From Trichomonas vaginalis G3 (taxonomy: Eukaryota > Parabasalia > Trichomonadida > Trichomonadidae), in assembly GCF_026262505.1 (NCBI RefSeq), contig NC_067206.1, forward strand, positions 5,050,879 through 5,114,878: a stretch of DNA of 64,000 nt. The letters are read 5' to 3'. Numbering within the stretch: position 1 is the first letter of the stretch; every line of letters starts with the position of its first letter. Made by a program: the position numbers and the translations under genes. The notes under the pieces were generated by a model that worked only from the letters and a program-made list of their open reading frames with translations, ran no database searches and was not told the origin of the DNA. Below, in pieces: positions 1-10,891 of the stretch.

Positions 1-483
1 GGCTATGGTGGAGCTGCAGACGGAACAGCCTATAACCCTCAAAGTCAAATGAATTTGAGTTCACTCAAAAATCAAATAACAGATGTCAAAAAGTCAAACA
101 TAGACATACAGAAGCAAATAAGTGAAAACGAAAAGAAACTAGAATATGACAGACACACAAAGAAACTAAATGAGTTAAACGTAGAGAAAAAGAAGAAAGA
201 AGAACAACTGAAAGAACTAAGTACAGAGGAATATGCAAAAAAAGTGTCAGAAAAAGCAGCAGAAGTAGCAAAAATGGAACAAGATGTCATAAATTTGAAA
301 AACCATACTACTCGATATAAAGTACTGAAAGATGAAGAGATAAAACAAAAAGCCCTGAAGACATATATGGATAGCGATGAGTATAAAAAGGAAGTTGAAG
401 CAAATGTAAAGGCAGAAAAACTTTTACAGTTGCAAAACCAAACCGTACAGTATGAAAACTTAGCACAAGAAAGTAAAAAATAA
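1..483 (+). CDS. Coiled-coil protein, 5' part outside the window
   Basis: The frame is open from base 1, so the true start lies upstream; the first ATG is at 49. The product is lysine- and glutamate-rich with long stretches of heptad-like helix, typical of a coiled coil. It ends in an A-run at about 475-482. The next coding frame opens at once (494) with similar helical composition, so the two are probably one gene split by a one-base indel in the A-run. No domain recognised. Position ahead of the capsid gene suggests a virion component; that is inference. Confidence 0.6.
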   Translation, partial: GYGGAADGTAYNPQSQMNLSSLKNQITDVKKSNIDIQKQISENEKKLEYDRHTKKLNELNVEKKKKEEQLKELSTEEYAKKVSEKAAEVAKMEQDVINLKNHTTRYKVLKDEEIKQKALKTYMDSDEYKKEVEANVKAEKLLQLQNQTVQYENLAQESKK

Positions 484-493
484 CGACGCAGCC

Positions 494-1810
494 ATGCAAA
501 AGGCAATGAAAAGCGCAGAATATATAAAAGCTAACAATGACTGGTTAGATGCCCAAGCCAACGCTAAAGCAGCCCAACTTATAGGGTCAATAAGGACAAA
601 AATACAAGCGGATGAAGACAGTTCAAATGAAGCTTTAATGAATGCTGACTTTAAGAACGCCTTCGAAGCTCTTCATAGTAAGGTGAAACTAGTGAACGAC
701 TTCTCATCTGGAAAGAAACTGAAGTCTGAAGGTTTCGACAAAGAGTTAAAAGAAGTAGCACAAAATATGACGAAAATAACAGATGCAGCAACGAGACAGG
801 CAGTTCAAAGTGCCTATGACGCCGTTAGAGCAACTGTTGTGGAAAGTCAAGAAAAAGAGTTACAACAGACCAAAACAGACCTAGTAAATGCTTTCTTAAA
901 AACGAAAAGTCAGGTAGGACATTATGCTGCAGATGGAACATATGTGCCAGCTGGTGGAACTTATATACCACCAAACCCTCCAAGAGAAGCACCTGCACCA
1001 GGACTACCTAAAACATTTACATCGTCACATGGACACAGACACAGGCATGCACCAAAACCAACACAACAACCACCTCCACAACCAGCACAACAACCAACAG
1101 TTCAAAACCCTGCACAACAACCACCTCCACAACCAGCACAGCAACCACAAACAGAGCAAGGACATAAAAGAAGTAGAGAACAAGGAAACCAAGAATTCTT
1201 AAAAATGCTTAAAGAAGAGTGTGGTTTCCCAGATACTGTTGACTTTAGTGACAGATATAAAGAAGCTATTGGAAAGTTCAAGGATGGAAATACTGACCCG
1301 AACCTATTTAGCTTTATGGCTCAGCACCAAAACGGATATAATCTCAAACCTGGAAAATACAAGCTCGCTAAGGGATATGATTTAATAGCATATCATCCAA
1401 ATGACATGGATGAATTTACTCCGAGATATTTGATGTCAGAGCTAAATGACAATTCAACTTTCGTCATGAAACGCGTAAAAAATAGAGACGGAACGAAAGA
1501 ACAAAAGCTTATGAATGCGGATGACGTAGATAGGGAAATTGTTGAAAACGGTCTCGGAATATATGAAATGCCAGCAGATGAGGTACAAGAAACTCCACAG
1601 GAAGAAGTTCAGATACAACCAGACATGGAAGAAATAGTTCAGCAACAACAGCTAGAAGAGCCTGAAGGAAACGAACAAGTCCTTCCTTTGGAAACTAACT
1701 TCACAGAACTAGATGAAGATTTGGAACAGCCGAAAAATCTTGACCCTCAACAAGAGCATGAGGTGAATATGGAATCTTTCAAGAGTCTAAGAAAGATTCG
1801 GCTGACATAG
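494..1810 (+). CDS. Large element protein with helical N-part, Pro/Gln-rich linker and acidic tail
   Basis: The 438-residue frame starts with alanine-rich helix (about residues 1-150). A low-complexity linker rich in PPPQPAQQP repeats follows (about 175-225), then a folded-looking segment (about 235-350) and an acidic, glutamine-rich C-terminal part. The frame before it (1-483) and after it (from about 1790) have compatible composition, so this is likely the middle of a single gene of about 3 kb broken by indels. I recognise no family. A structural role is suggested only by its place directly before the capsid gene. Confidence 0.6.
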   Translation: MQKAMKSAEYIKANNDWLDAQANAKAAQLIGSIRTKIQADEDSSNEALMNADFKNAFEALHSKVKLVNDFSSGKKLKSEGFDKELKEVAQNMTKITDAATRQAVQSAYDAVRATVVESQEKELQQTKTDLVNAFLKTKSQVGHYAADGTYVPAGGTYIPPNPPREAPAPGLPKTFTSSHGHRHRHAPKPTQQPPPQPAQQPTVQNPAQQPPPQPAQQPQTEQGHKRSREQGNQEFLKMLKEECGFPDTVDFSDRYKEAIGKFKDGNTDPNLFSFMAQHQNGYNLKPGKYKLAKGYDLIAYHPNDMDEFTPRYLMSELNDNSTFVMKRVKNRDGTKEQKLMNADDVDREIVENGLGIYEMPADEVQETPQEEVQIQPDMEEIVQQQQLEEPEGNEQVLPLETNFTELDEDLEQPKNLDPQQEHEVNMESFKSLRKIRLT

Positions 1811-2991
1811 TAGAAGAATATCGAAAAATGTTTGCCGACATACAAAAGACTCCAACACCAGATGAAAATATTCAGCATAGAATGAAAGTACTGAAAAAAA
1901 ATGTACACAAATACAACAAACCCTTTTTACTTACGAGCATTTAACGTTCAATCTTCGGATGAACTCGGTGAAAATAAAAAGGTTAAATTTCAAGAAAACA
2001 TATAGAAATGAAACATTGTTTAAAGTTCATTCAGAACCTAACCAAGATGGAAACAAACCTACTTTTGTTTCTGCAGACGATGGAACTACAATGAGATGGG
2101 GTCATAAAGCTAACCCGGATAGGTGGTTCATAAACTTACAACCACAATTCCAAGAAGTTGTAGACGCAATGGAAGTCAATGGTGAACAAGATATAGCTGG
2201 TATTTTAAGCGCGGCTTTAATGCCATTGAAAGATATGAAACATGCAGATATTTTGGACCAGTATGAAATGAACATGGCTGATGGAAATATAACACCTGAC
2301 GTTCTAGAACATTTATCTCAAAGAACTACACAGAACCATAAAGATGGTATATTTGGTGAAGAGTTTAGAAAGAAAGTTAGGGAGAGAGAAGGAAGAGAAC
2401 CTATTGTACATGACCTTGCAAACGAAAGTTTAAAAAATGTCATAAAAACTTACTTTGCAGACGATGAATCGAGAAGGGATGAATATTTAAGAAAACTCAA
2501 ATGGACAGTACCAAATGAAATGTTAGTATTGAAAAACATGTTCCTTGACAAAATAAAACCAACTACAGAAATAAACGACGCAAGACTGAAAGATTGGGTA
2601 AAAGCTTTCCCATTCACAAAAGATATAGTTGGTAACATGGAAAGAAAACCAGAATGGCTACAAAAAACATATATTTGGAAACGAGCTTATTCCATATGGA
2701 CAGGCACTGTTTGAAGCGCTTGAACCGGAAACTCAGGAAAGAGTCATGCAAACAATACGCGAAGACTCAAATACAGACTATGACAAACTCTTTCTAGGAT
2801 ATAGGTTACCTGAGATGGGCGACCAGAGCCAAAAGGCAAAAAGGACATGGGAAATTTGCAACATACTAGATGAACATAATGCAAAGATGCAACAACTTCA
2901 AGCAGAGGGCAATGAAGGAAAAAGAAGAGTTAAAAACTCAGTCAGGAAGAAAGTAAAGCTTGGTCGGAGTGGGTTCTATTATGACATATAA
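1811..2991 (+). pseudogene. Frame-broken continuation of the large element protein
   Basis: Coding-like sequence continues in at least four successive frames: about 1790-1914, about 1925-2007, 1959-2714 and 2629-2991. Adjacent frames overlap and switch without internal stops, which is the signature of single-base indels rather than separate genes. The product is mixed helical, with acidic patches and a basic C-terminus (SVRKKVKLGRSG). No domain recognised. It could be the 3' part of the preceding gene or a separate virion protein. Confidence 0.5.
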
Positions 2992-3023
2992 ATCCAACTA
3001 TTCTATATTTTTACTCATATGAA

Positions 3024-4631
3024 ATGTACGCCGCTCAGAATATAACGCCAACAGTTTGGATGCCATGAATGGAAATGTTTCCGAATGGTATAAACGAATG
3101 CGACAATGCCATTAGAAGGTCAGAAATAGTTCCTGGAACTTACGAATATACAACTGCTGTTTCTTATGGAAACGTAGGTGAGTTTGGAGAAGGTTCTTCA
3201 ACAACAGTAGATATTGCTTGCGACAGGTTTCATATTATTTCTATTGACAACTCATTCTTATACGTGGAACAAGACATTGAAATAAAACCTTCTGCCAAGT
3301 TGTCTGACAAGAAAGGTTGCAATGGAATTTTCTATGTCGGATACCAATATGCTCCAGAAGTTTTCATGGGATATAAGATATATTCTAACTCTGACTTAGT
3401 TCAAACAGTAACTGGGCAAACTATGAATGGTTCGCTTTGAGAAACTCAGTACAACCACAAGCTAGAGAACAAACAGACCAGTATGCAACTATTGAGAAAA
3501 TAAGAAGACTTGACCCTAACGTTCCAGGAGTTTATGTTAACCTTTCTGGTTCAGATGGAACTGCTGCCACTAAAGTAAAACTGAAACTTAGAGTTCCTTT
3601 GTCATCTTTCCTCATCTTCAGGTTTTTAAGATACTTGCCAAACTGGGCAGGAAAAATTTCTATCGAACTTACTCCAAGCAAAAATAACTTAGTCATTGCA
3701 CCAACACAAGACCCATTCACTATTACAGAAGTAGTGGAACAAATAAAATGTCATTCGCCGACTTTTGCAAAGACAAAGTTGACTTAGACTTTGGTTTCTC
3801 AACCTCAACACTGAAGTAAACTATTATTTCAATGCTGCTGGAACTGCTTGGGACCCAGTTAAGTTCACATGCGAAAAAGTTTGAATGCAGATAATAGAAA
3901 GCAGACTTGCAGTCTATATGTTGGACCCAGATATTTCAAATGCTTTAGCTGCCAAATATATTGCAGTTCCACTTATGTTCCCTATACACCAAATATCTGT
4001 CAAAGACTTTGCAGGTGAAGTTGGAAACCAAAGTGCTGACCCAGGTGCAAGAACAGATATTGCTTTAACAACTGCAATGAAACATGCAGATACTATGTTT
4101 GTACTGTTCAGACGAACTATAAATGACTATTCTTGTTTCTACAACCCTGGTATTAAATATCATATAAACATAGATGGCAAATATTATCCAAGAGAAGAAT
4201 ATTCTACAGTTTGAGGATATGAGGTCATACAACTTGACATTAGATGCTATGAACTTTAACAACAACTTCACAACAACCATTAACCCTGAAATGCAAAGTT
4301 CTATTATGCCATATGTGAAAGTATGGACCCATACAGGAGGTCAAAAAACTCAATATACAAATGGAGACCGTTCAAACTTTTGGCTTGGCATTCCATTTTG
4401 CTGACTCAGAAGACTTTATGGGTGGTATTTTCAACTGTTGGTACTGTACAAATACAATATACTGGTGACAGAGACGGTCCAGATGAACTGAGAGCAAAGA
4501 AGTTTACAAAACCAATAGCACTTTTCACGGAAGATGCTCTTTTGAAGATTCGTTCGATGAAACCTGCTGGGGCTCCTCAGATTGGCATAACGACAGCTTC
4601 CATCGAGCAGATTTTGGCAGCAGGTCAGTAA
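3024..4631 (+). pseudogene. Putative major capsid protein (double jelly-roll type), frame-broken
   Basis: About 1.6 kb, the expected size for a roughly 530-residue Maverick major capsid protein, read in frames 3069-3440, 3437-3787, 3885-4214, about 4212-4404 and 4323-4631. Beta-rich segments include VPLSSFLIFRFLRYLPNW followed by GKISIEL, and a C-terminal GTVQIQY strand. The segment around 3597-3690 matches in position and pattern the IPVNDLLAFQAF region of the corresponding gene in element B (34,087-35,726). The next plus-strand gene is the 4,962 gene, which also has a B homologue downstream of its capsid gene. The family call rests on pattern and gene order. Confidence 0.6.
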
Positions 4632-4942
4632 GTTGTTCTTGAACTGACTTCTCTCCGTCAAATATTGACAGTACGCCAGTTTTGACATAATATTGTATTA
4701 TAAACTTACCTTTAGAAATATCGGTCAGTTTTGTTGTTATATTTTTGTCTGCTTCAAGAACTTTCACCATTCTCGTTATACCAACTTTCTTTGCTTTATG
4801 AAAATATTTTGGTTCAGCAAGACTGCTATTCTATAACATTTTCCATTGTTTGTGTAAAGAACTACTCTGTCAATGAACTTGTATTGTTTGTGGTGTAAAC
4901 TTTGTTTTGCTTCAATTCGAAGAGATACTCAAATACGTCCAT
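4525..4942 (-). pseudogene. Small unknown element gene, frame-broken, convergent with the capsid gene
   Basis: Reading from ATG at 4942 (MDVFEYLFELKQNK), the frame must shift at least twice to reach the 81-residue frame that ends at 4525. The joined sense would be about 105-135 residues with a beta-strand-rich middle. The far end overlaps the capsid 3' end, so the real stop may lie near 4620. It is head-to-head with the gene at 4962, 19 bp apart, the same spacing as the divergent pair at 38,753/38,773 in B. No function recognised. Confidence 0.45.
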
Positions 4943-4961
4943 CTTTTTATTCTAAGTAAAA

Positions 4962-5528
4962 ATGTCATTTCCGAAAAATAGAAGCGTAAGTGTTTCAAAA
5001 GGTTTAATGGCGGTGGCAGATGTGAAGTTAAATTCACCAACTCAAACAAACAGTCAAAGTTGTTGTGTCAATGTCAAAGAAAGAGATGTTGAAGTGGGGA
5101 AACCATACGAAGACGAAAATGGTATAACAATAGTTCCTGTAAAAGAACAACCAACATATCCTGAAGTTAGCAGAGACTTAAGTTCTGTTGCAGATATTCG
5201 AAACGACTACCAACAACTGAAAGACAAACTTAAAACTCAGGAGAAGATTTGTCAAGCTTTAGGTATAATGTTAAACTTGGTCGAACACAACCCTGTAAAA
5301 GTGAACTCATATGTCATTGCACCTCATGAAGTTTTGAAAGAACTATTGAAACTTTTGACAGAGGCAGACGATATAAACATCAAAGAAATAGAACCCGACA
5401 TTGCTTGCTGTGGTGTTTCATATAATGTCATTGACAAGATATACGTTATGAAAGGAGGTGAAACGTTGAACTTAAAGTATAGTTTCCCAGACGTCATAAA
5501 AATATTGACGACCACAACATTTCATTAA
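4962..5528 (+). CDS. Conserved Maverick protein with a CCG motif (188 aa), intact
   Basis: One intact frame preceded by a T-rich tract and CTAAGTAAAAATG. The N-terminal 60 residues are polar; a coiled segment follows (DIRNDYQQLKDKLKTQ). The C-terminal 90 residues contain IAPHEVLKELLKLL, a D-I-N-I segment, IACCGVSYNVIDKIYVMK and a final LKYSF strand. The same order of motifs occurs in element B (37,581-38,277) and C (62,720-63,382): LPYESLIHIIAIL, DVKIQFF, VSCCGTVAKINPIKDISTIK, ELHLTY. It is therefore a family shared by two separate Maverick lineages. Function unknown; a virion role is inferred from position after the capsid and ATPase genes. Confidence 0.75.
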   Translation: MSFPKNRSVSVSKGLMAVADVKLNSPTQTNSQSCCVNVKERDVEVGKPYEDENGITIVPVKEQPTYPEVSRDLSSVADIRNDYQQLKDKLKTQEKICQALGIMLNLVEHNPVKVNSYVIAPHEVLKELLKLLTEADDINIKEIEPDIACCGVSYNVIDKIYVMKGGETLNLKYSFPDVIKILTTTTFH

Positions 5529-5546
5529 AATTTATTTGCTAAGTAA

Positions 5547-6346
5547 ATGGCAGAAGACACAATGGTTTATACTATTACGACAAAAACCGCCGAGTCATAT
5601 AATTCTATAACAACAAACTTACAAAGTCCTCAAGGACGATATTGTAAACTAACCTTAAACACAATGACGACTAAAGCCTGTTTTGCTCTTTTGACACCAG
5701 AAGACTTTATTGTTGTGAATGGTAAAAAATACTCCTTTGAAGATACTTACTCAGATATACCACCAACAGGTTTTGTTGACTTATTTAATACTTTAAGGAC
5801 GGGTGTAACATGTGCTGCAACTAGAGCAGGTTTCATTATGTTTGGATGTCCGACTGAGTTTACTATAAACGATATGAGCTATAATACAAAACTTATTTCT
5901 GGTTTTTACTACCAACAGTTTTCCTATAACAGGAAAAGGTGTCATACAAGGAATGTCTATTCCATTGACATTAAGCACACCTATTTTATATATTGTTTCA
6001 AACTTAGGTTCAAAGTGTTATTCGAATGTCGACAGAGAAACTACTATGACCAAAAGATACTTATGCGTATAAACAATACTTTCTCTGCTGGTTTGCCTAT
6101 TTTCATTCGAATGCAGAATTTTCAACCTTAGTGAACTCAAACACTTTGGCAAGTATAACGTTGACATTAGTTGACGCAAACTTTGTTCCTGTAAAACTTT
6201 TATGTCCTATGTATTTGTCAATGACGGCAGAAAGTTTCGAATTGGAAGATGCAACTGGTGAAAGTATTGTATTACAAGAACAACTTCAACAACAAATAGC
6301 TCAAGAACAACAAATGCAACAAATGCAACAACAAAGTCAAGAATAA
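5547..6346 (+). pseudogene. Probable minor capsid / penton-like protein, frame-broken
   Basis: Starts 18 bp after the previous stop, following the same CTAAGTAAATG-type leader. Two overlapping frames (5547-6131, 6131-6346) give about 265 residues. The N-terminal part is beta-rich with Ser/Thr. Near the C-terminus is a strand block, SITLTLVDANFVPVKLL then MYLSMTAESFE, followed by a Gln/Met-rich tail. Element B/C proteins at 38,773-39,509 and 61,515-62,225 end in a similar block (NIKFRVTDLFDCDLEF then LWQFQIEKI). Such blocks are typical of single jelly-roll minor capsid proteins, so that is my preferred reading. Confidence 0.5.
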
Positions 6347-6374
6347 AAAAAATATTTTTTTTATTTTTATAAAA

Positions 6375-7601
6375 ATGTACAGAATAGATGTTTCAGATTT
6401 TTATGACTTCCAAGCATTCAGAAATATGTGTCCATTTAGAGACTATAACAAAGCAGTCGAGAATTTGAAACGTTTAGTCATTTATGTCGACTCTGCCCCA
6501 GAATGTTATGTCATGAAGAATGGGATGTTGTCTTTAACAAACCAAGAGCACAATAAGTGTCTGAACAAGAATGTAGACAGAAACTTAAGAAAATAAAAGT
6601 TGTACAAGTTGGAATGAAGATGTTAGATGCTTGGGATATCTTATTGTCAAAGTTAGAAGATTTTTCAGTTCGAGGTATAAGTTTTATACACCTTCTCCAA
6701 ACTTCTATTCTATCTTCACTGGATATAAATATGAACAAGTAGAATGGAAAGAAAATATTATAGAAAGCTTGGTTAGACCATGTCAAAGAAATTATATGCA
6801 ATGGAAACGAAAGAGTCTATGAGTATATCTTATGTTGGTTTGCAAACATCTTACAACATCCAAGTGCTAAAAATGAAAACTGCTCTCATCATAATTGGAA
6901 AACAAGGAACAGGTAAGAATACTTTCTTTACAGATATTTTGTGCAAACTGTTAGAGGCTATTCGAATCCGAATATGACAAACTTAGAAACATCTGCGGTA
7001 AATTTAACTCTTCAATTGAGAATATGAAACTTATAGTTTGCAATGAACTTCAAAGTATAGATACATACAAAAGTTTTGAACTCAGATGCTTTGAAGAGTC
7101 TTATAACAGACAAAGTTGGATTGTTGAAAGAAAGTATAAGACCAAGAGTTTGTGAAAATGTTGCAAACTTCATTATGGTTTCAAACAATACGTTTCCGAT
7201 GAAGTTAGAAAGTTCTGACAGAAGATATGTAGTTGTCAGAACGTCAGATTCTCATATGCAAGATACAGAAATTTTGACGACTTAGCAGAAACTTTGACAT
7301 CTGACTTTTACAACACTTGTTCTCATACTTTATGACATTAGATATTTCTAAGTTCAATCCAAGACAAATTCCACATACCGAAGAAAGACAAACATTGTTA
7401 GAAGCAAACAAGAGTGTATATGAACTGTTTATAGATGAGACTAACTTTGTGTCATTAGATGAAAGGTCTTTATATGATGAATATAAACAATATTGTCAAG
7501 AGTATGGTTATATGGCAGCTTCTAAAACGTACATTCTTGGCAAATGTCAAAAATCTTTTAGATGTTCAGAATGGTGTATATACAAAGAAAAATTTTTCTG
7601 A
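6375..7601 (+). pseudogene. Superfamily 3 helicase (D5-like), frame-broken
   Basis: Read through several frames, the product aligns by eye with the C-terminal half of the intact primase-helicase at 42,922-45,234. Shared landmarks are LDAWDILLSKLEDFSVRG, Walker A GKQGTGKNTF near 6897-6926, a Walker-B-like LIVCNELQ near 7030, a NVANFIMVSNNTFPMK sensor block, and SDRRYVVVRTSD. Unlike the element B protein there is no primase domain upstream: the gene starts at MYRIDVSDFYDFQ and would encode about 400 residues. It would unwind element DNA during replication. At least five indels make it non-functional as written. Confidence 0.75.
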
Positions 7602-7640
7602 GTAATTTAAAAAAAAATATTTTTTTATCCGATAGAAAAG

Positions 7641-8057
7641 ATGACGAAATTCATCTCAGTAAATAAGTACATGACAGAGTCAAAGATAAGTTAGCCCATT
7701 CGCATATTTGAATGTTTACTTCTACAATTTTGAAAAGTCTACATTTGACAAAATTTGGAACATTGCACAGTTAAGTTTGCTGTTGTTAGAAAAAATGGTG
7801 CAACTTTTGAAGACTTATACATTGACGGTATGTTGACAGTCAAAGAAAATTTTGACAGAAAGTTCTCAAAACTCGAAGAAGGTAAAAGCATACAAACTTG
7901 TTATACCTTTATGAACCAAAGAAAGCAGACGACTATGAATATTATGAGTCTAAGATAGTTGAAGTTCAGGTAATTGGGTAAAAAGATTTTAGAGTCTAAG
8001 CCAGTGTTTGCTCCTAAAGAGGAAGAGAACATTGACATTGACCCAGAAATGTTCTAA
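7641..8057 (+). pseudogene. Unknown element gene, frame-broken
   Basis: Begins at ATG 7641 (MTKFISVNKYMTESK) after an A/T leader. The sense continues through frame switches into VKFAVVRKNGATFEDLYIDGML (7780-7830), then a helical part and an acidic end (PKEEENIDIDPEMF) with stop at 8055-8057. Reconstructed length is about 138 residues. The position between helicase and packaging ATPase, with a beta-strand core and acidic tail, would suit a single-stranded DNA-binding protein, but I see no diagnostic motif. Confidence 0.4.
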
Positions 8058-8067
8058 AAATAAAATT

Positions 8068-8446
8068 TTATTTTTTACATGTCAAATTTCTTTTTCTCTG
8101 GAACTGTTCAGGTTCTTTCTTCTCTTCTTCTACTTTCTTTTCTTCTACTTTCTTTTCTTTCTTTTCTCCTTCTTCTTCTTCTCTGGTGGAGTTATGTCAA
8201 ATTTGGCGCAACCATATTTATGTAAAAGTTCTTTGTCCTTTAATAGCTCATTATTCTGTTTTCTATTTCATCTTCAAGAACAGCGCATGTGTCTTCTTTG
8301 CATTCTAAGAACTTTTGTTGGACTTCATCTTTCCAATCGGCGTCATCTCTGTCAACAAGTCTGTCATTGACAAACTTAAAGACTTCTCTGCCTAATGTTT
8401 TATGGTTCTTGTCATATTCCAGAAACAGAACTTTAGAAAAATTCAC
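8068..8446 (-). pseudogene. Small Lys/Glu-rich protein, frame-broken
   Basis: The start at 8446 gives MNFSKVLFLEYDKNHKTLG and an acidic helical segment. After a frame switch near 8240 the sense becomes KKYGCAKFDITPPEKKKK and a run of Lys/Glu repeats ending at 8068. It is convergent with the gene at 7641-8057. The 5' end faces the packaging ATPase start, 28 bp away, so the two probably share a divergent promoter. No family recognised. Confidence 0.45.
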
Positions 8447-8474
8447 CTTTCTTGTTTACACTATGTAAGATTTT

Positions 8475-9432
8475 ATGGTCGACAGAAGTTTTAGAGTCAA
8501 AAAGCTTGTCTCGAATATAGATAGCGAAATCACTAGACATTTTCTAAAAGATAAAAATTTTAATTTTTCTAAAAATATGTTAGAAAAAAAGTTTGCTGAC
8601 ATTGACAAGAAATTTGAGAATGTTTTGAAGAAGAACAAGAGGAAGTTAGAAAATGCTCAGATAAAACCTATACATGACAAGTTCTTATTTGCTCAGAATG
8701 GTATAACAGGTCTAATTGCACCACCTGGGTCGGGTAAGACTTTCACTTATCTTAAAATGGCTGCACAACAACAAGAACTAGATGAGAAGAACCCATTCTA
8801 TGAGTTAGTTGTCATTTGTAGTACTTCTGGTCAATTCGTTCAAAGATATTATAAAGAAGTCTAAGTTAGTATGTATAAAGGATACTGAGTTGTTAGATTG
8901 GATAAAGGAGTACCAAAGAAGAGTTTTGAAGTATAATGCTATAAATGAGTATATAAATTCTAAGTTTAAAGACCCAAATGAGGAAATGCAGAGAATATTA
9001 GAGAAGAAACACTTCAGAAACAAACAGAAAGAGATAGAATACATTTCGAAGAAATTGCAATCTTACGATTGGAAGACATACCCTCATAGATGTCTTCTTA
9101 CTTAGATGACTTTGCTTCTCATCCTTTGTTAAAGAACAGAGAACAAGACATGTGTCGAATTCTTAAGAAGCTCAGACACTTTAACATCTCAGTCGTAATA
9201 TGTGTACAGACAGCAAAGAGTTTAAGTAAGGATGTTAAAAGAATACTTACTGATATATTACTTTTCCCTGGATTGTCCGAAGACGATTTCATGGAACTTA
9301 TGAAAGAGTCCATGGCAGGTAAGTTTGACAACATGAACTATGGGAGAAGTACAAAGTCAACAAGACCCTCATACTTCTTTCAGAATTCATATCTACGCAA
9401 ACAAAGTTCAAATTGTAAAAAGTCAAGCTTGA
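8475..9432 (+). pseudogene. FtsK/HerA-type genome-packaging ATPase, frame-broken
   Basis: Three consecutive frames (8475-8864, about 8850-9105, 9090-9432) give about 318 residues. Walker A is LIAPPGSGKTFTYLK near 8710-8755. A Walker-B-like segment with LDDFASHPLL lies at about 9095-9125, followed by the packaging-ATPase pattern LRHFNISVVICVQTAKSL and LFPGLSEDDF. The C-terminal strands resemble the end of the element B ATPase (35,751-36,564). These ATPases pump DNA into Maverick and NCLDV-type capsids. Stop chosen at 9430-9432 because that frame preserves the final strand block. A 250-bp repeat tract follows. Confidence 0.75.
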
Positions 9433-9650
9433 AAAATAAAGAGTTTTGGCGACCAGGGTTTTTTCACTACTCGCTGTTCTTCACTGTTTTCATGAGTTTT
9501 ATGCAAGACCGAAAAAAGTCTGTCTAGAGAAATTTCACTGTTTTCATAGAGTTTTGGCGACTACGTTTTTTTACTTACTCGCTGTTCTTCACTGTTTTCA
9601 GAAAAAAGTATGTCTCGCTGTGCTTCGCTCAAAATAAAAAAAATATTTTA
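9433..9650. repeat. Imperfect direct repeats after the packaging ATPase
   Basis: The words GAGTTTTGGCGAC, TCGCTGTTCTTCACTG and TTTTCA..AGAAAAAAG recur at about 9441-9530 and 9548-9610, with a third partial copy at 9605-9635. Period is about 105 bp. No frame runs through convincingly. The tract separates the packaging ATPase from the palindrome repeats that begin at 9705. Confidence 0.55.
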
Positions 9651-9704
9651 TAAAAAACTAACTTTATTTTTTCTATCTTAAGGAAATTCATGATTTTTGT
9701 TGCT

Positions 9705-9881
9705 GAATTCAATAAAAATAATGTTTATGTTAGAATGTTAGATCTAACATGTTTTCTAACATGTTTTCTAACATGGTCTAAAACATACAAAACTCATGAA
9801 ATTTCATACGGAATTCAATAAAAATAATGTTTATGTTAGAATGTTAGATCTAACATGTTTTCTAACATGTTTTCTAACATA
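9705..9881. repeat. Two direct copies of an AGATCT-centred palindromic repeat
   Basis: Two copies (9705-9778 and 9811-9881) share GAATTCAATAAAAATAATG, then GTTAGATCTAAC inside AATGTTAGATCTAACATG, then two copies of TTTTCTAACATG. The AGATCT core is a perfect palindrome containing GATC. The same units occur in inverse orientation at 10,892-11,095, so a roughly 950-bp gene (9,887-10,831) is framed by inverted repeats. Confidence 0.7.
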
Positions 9882-9886
9882 ACTAT

Positions 9887-10831
9887 TTACAAGCGTTTTA
9901 CATGGTATATGTTGCGATGGTTCATGACTCTAAACAATTTCGTAGCTTCTATTTCTTCTTTTAGTACATCGAATGTTTTAACGATACCGAAAGTTTCTTT
10001 ATACTTCTTCTTGACGTCAGATAGAAGGAAATCGTCAGCAGTTGGATAGTTTTTGTTCAGAAATTCTAACATGTCCATTTTATTTTCTGCTGGCTTTTCT
10101 GCTTCTTTCTTTAAGTCTGCATAGTCGTTTCTCATTCTTTCTATCTCTTTGACGGAGTAGTTATATTTCCTCATTGCTGCTTTACATTTTGAAACATTGC
10201 GGGTTCATTTTTGCGTTATATTCTGAAACCTTACCTGCTAAAACAACCAAGGCGTCAATGGTTTTCTTCATCTCGAACATAGCGGGTTTTATTTGTTCGT
10301 TCCATACCTTACCCCTACTATCTTTATCTCTTATTTCCCAAACACATTTTGCAACTAACGAAACAAAGTTGTCGTAGGTCTTAAATTCTTCGGATTTGTA
10401 AAGGTCAGAGATGTTCTTATTATACCATGTCGCAATCTTTGTCCATAACCTTATGGTTGCAATGAAAAACCAAGGAATTCATAATTTACCTTTCGTATGA
10501 ACTTCTTTATTTCTACTGAGTCAGTTGCTTTGACTTCTATTTCGTCAAATTCGGGAATGGTTAGTTTTTGTTGTTGGATTTCAGGCAATTTGGGTAAATG
10601 GTCAATAATGTCCTGCATTTCATAAAGATACTGTTCATTTGTTTCATTCTGTGCGGTACAGTCTAAATTACTTGTTAACAATTCCTGCTTTATCTTCTGG
10701 ATTTTTGTTTCGAAAGTATATGAAGAAGGAATGAAGTTTTTCATCTCTACTAACATAGATGTTGGATTCATAACTAACGAGTTTGGTGCTGTAGTTGTTT
10801 GAACTGTTGTTGTGCCGATTGTTGAAATCAT
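9887..10831 (-). pseudogene. Unknown helical element protein, frame-broken
   Basis: The start at 10831 gives MISTIGTTTVQTTTAPNS, followed by about 95 residues with helical and Gln-rich segments. Sense then continues through frame switches (WYNKNISDLYKSEEFKTYDNFVSL region, about 10,200-10,440) into a basic helical tail (10,174-9,887). Total about 310 residues. The gene is flanked on both sides by inverted copies of the AGATCT repeat. No domain recognised. Confidence 0.5.
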
Positions 10832-10891
10832 GTCTTTTATACAAAATAAAAAAAATAAATAAAATAAAAAATAAAACTAATTTTATTTTTT

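Noticed and set aside
72-506. 144-codon minus-strand frame opposite the coiled-coil gene
   Set aside because: Phe/Ser/Cys-rich shadow of a Lys/Glu-rich coding strand; no leader.
8008-8370. Plus-strand frame rich in Phe and Leu
   Set aside because: Shadow of the minus-strand Lys/Glu-rich gene (8,068-8,446).
1-9432. Spliceosomal introns as the cause of frame changes
   Set aside because: Frame switches are at 1-2-nt offsets with no removable segment, and I saw no ACTAACACACAG-type trichomonad intron end.
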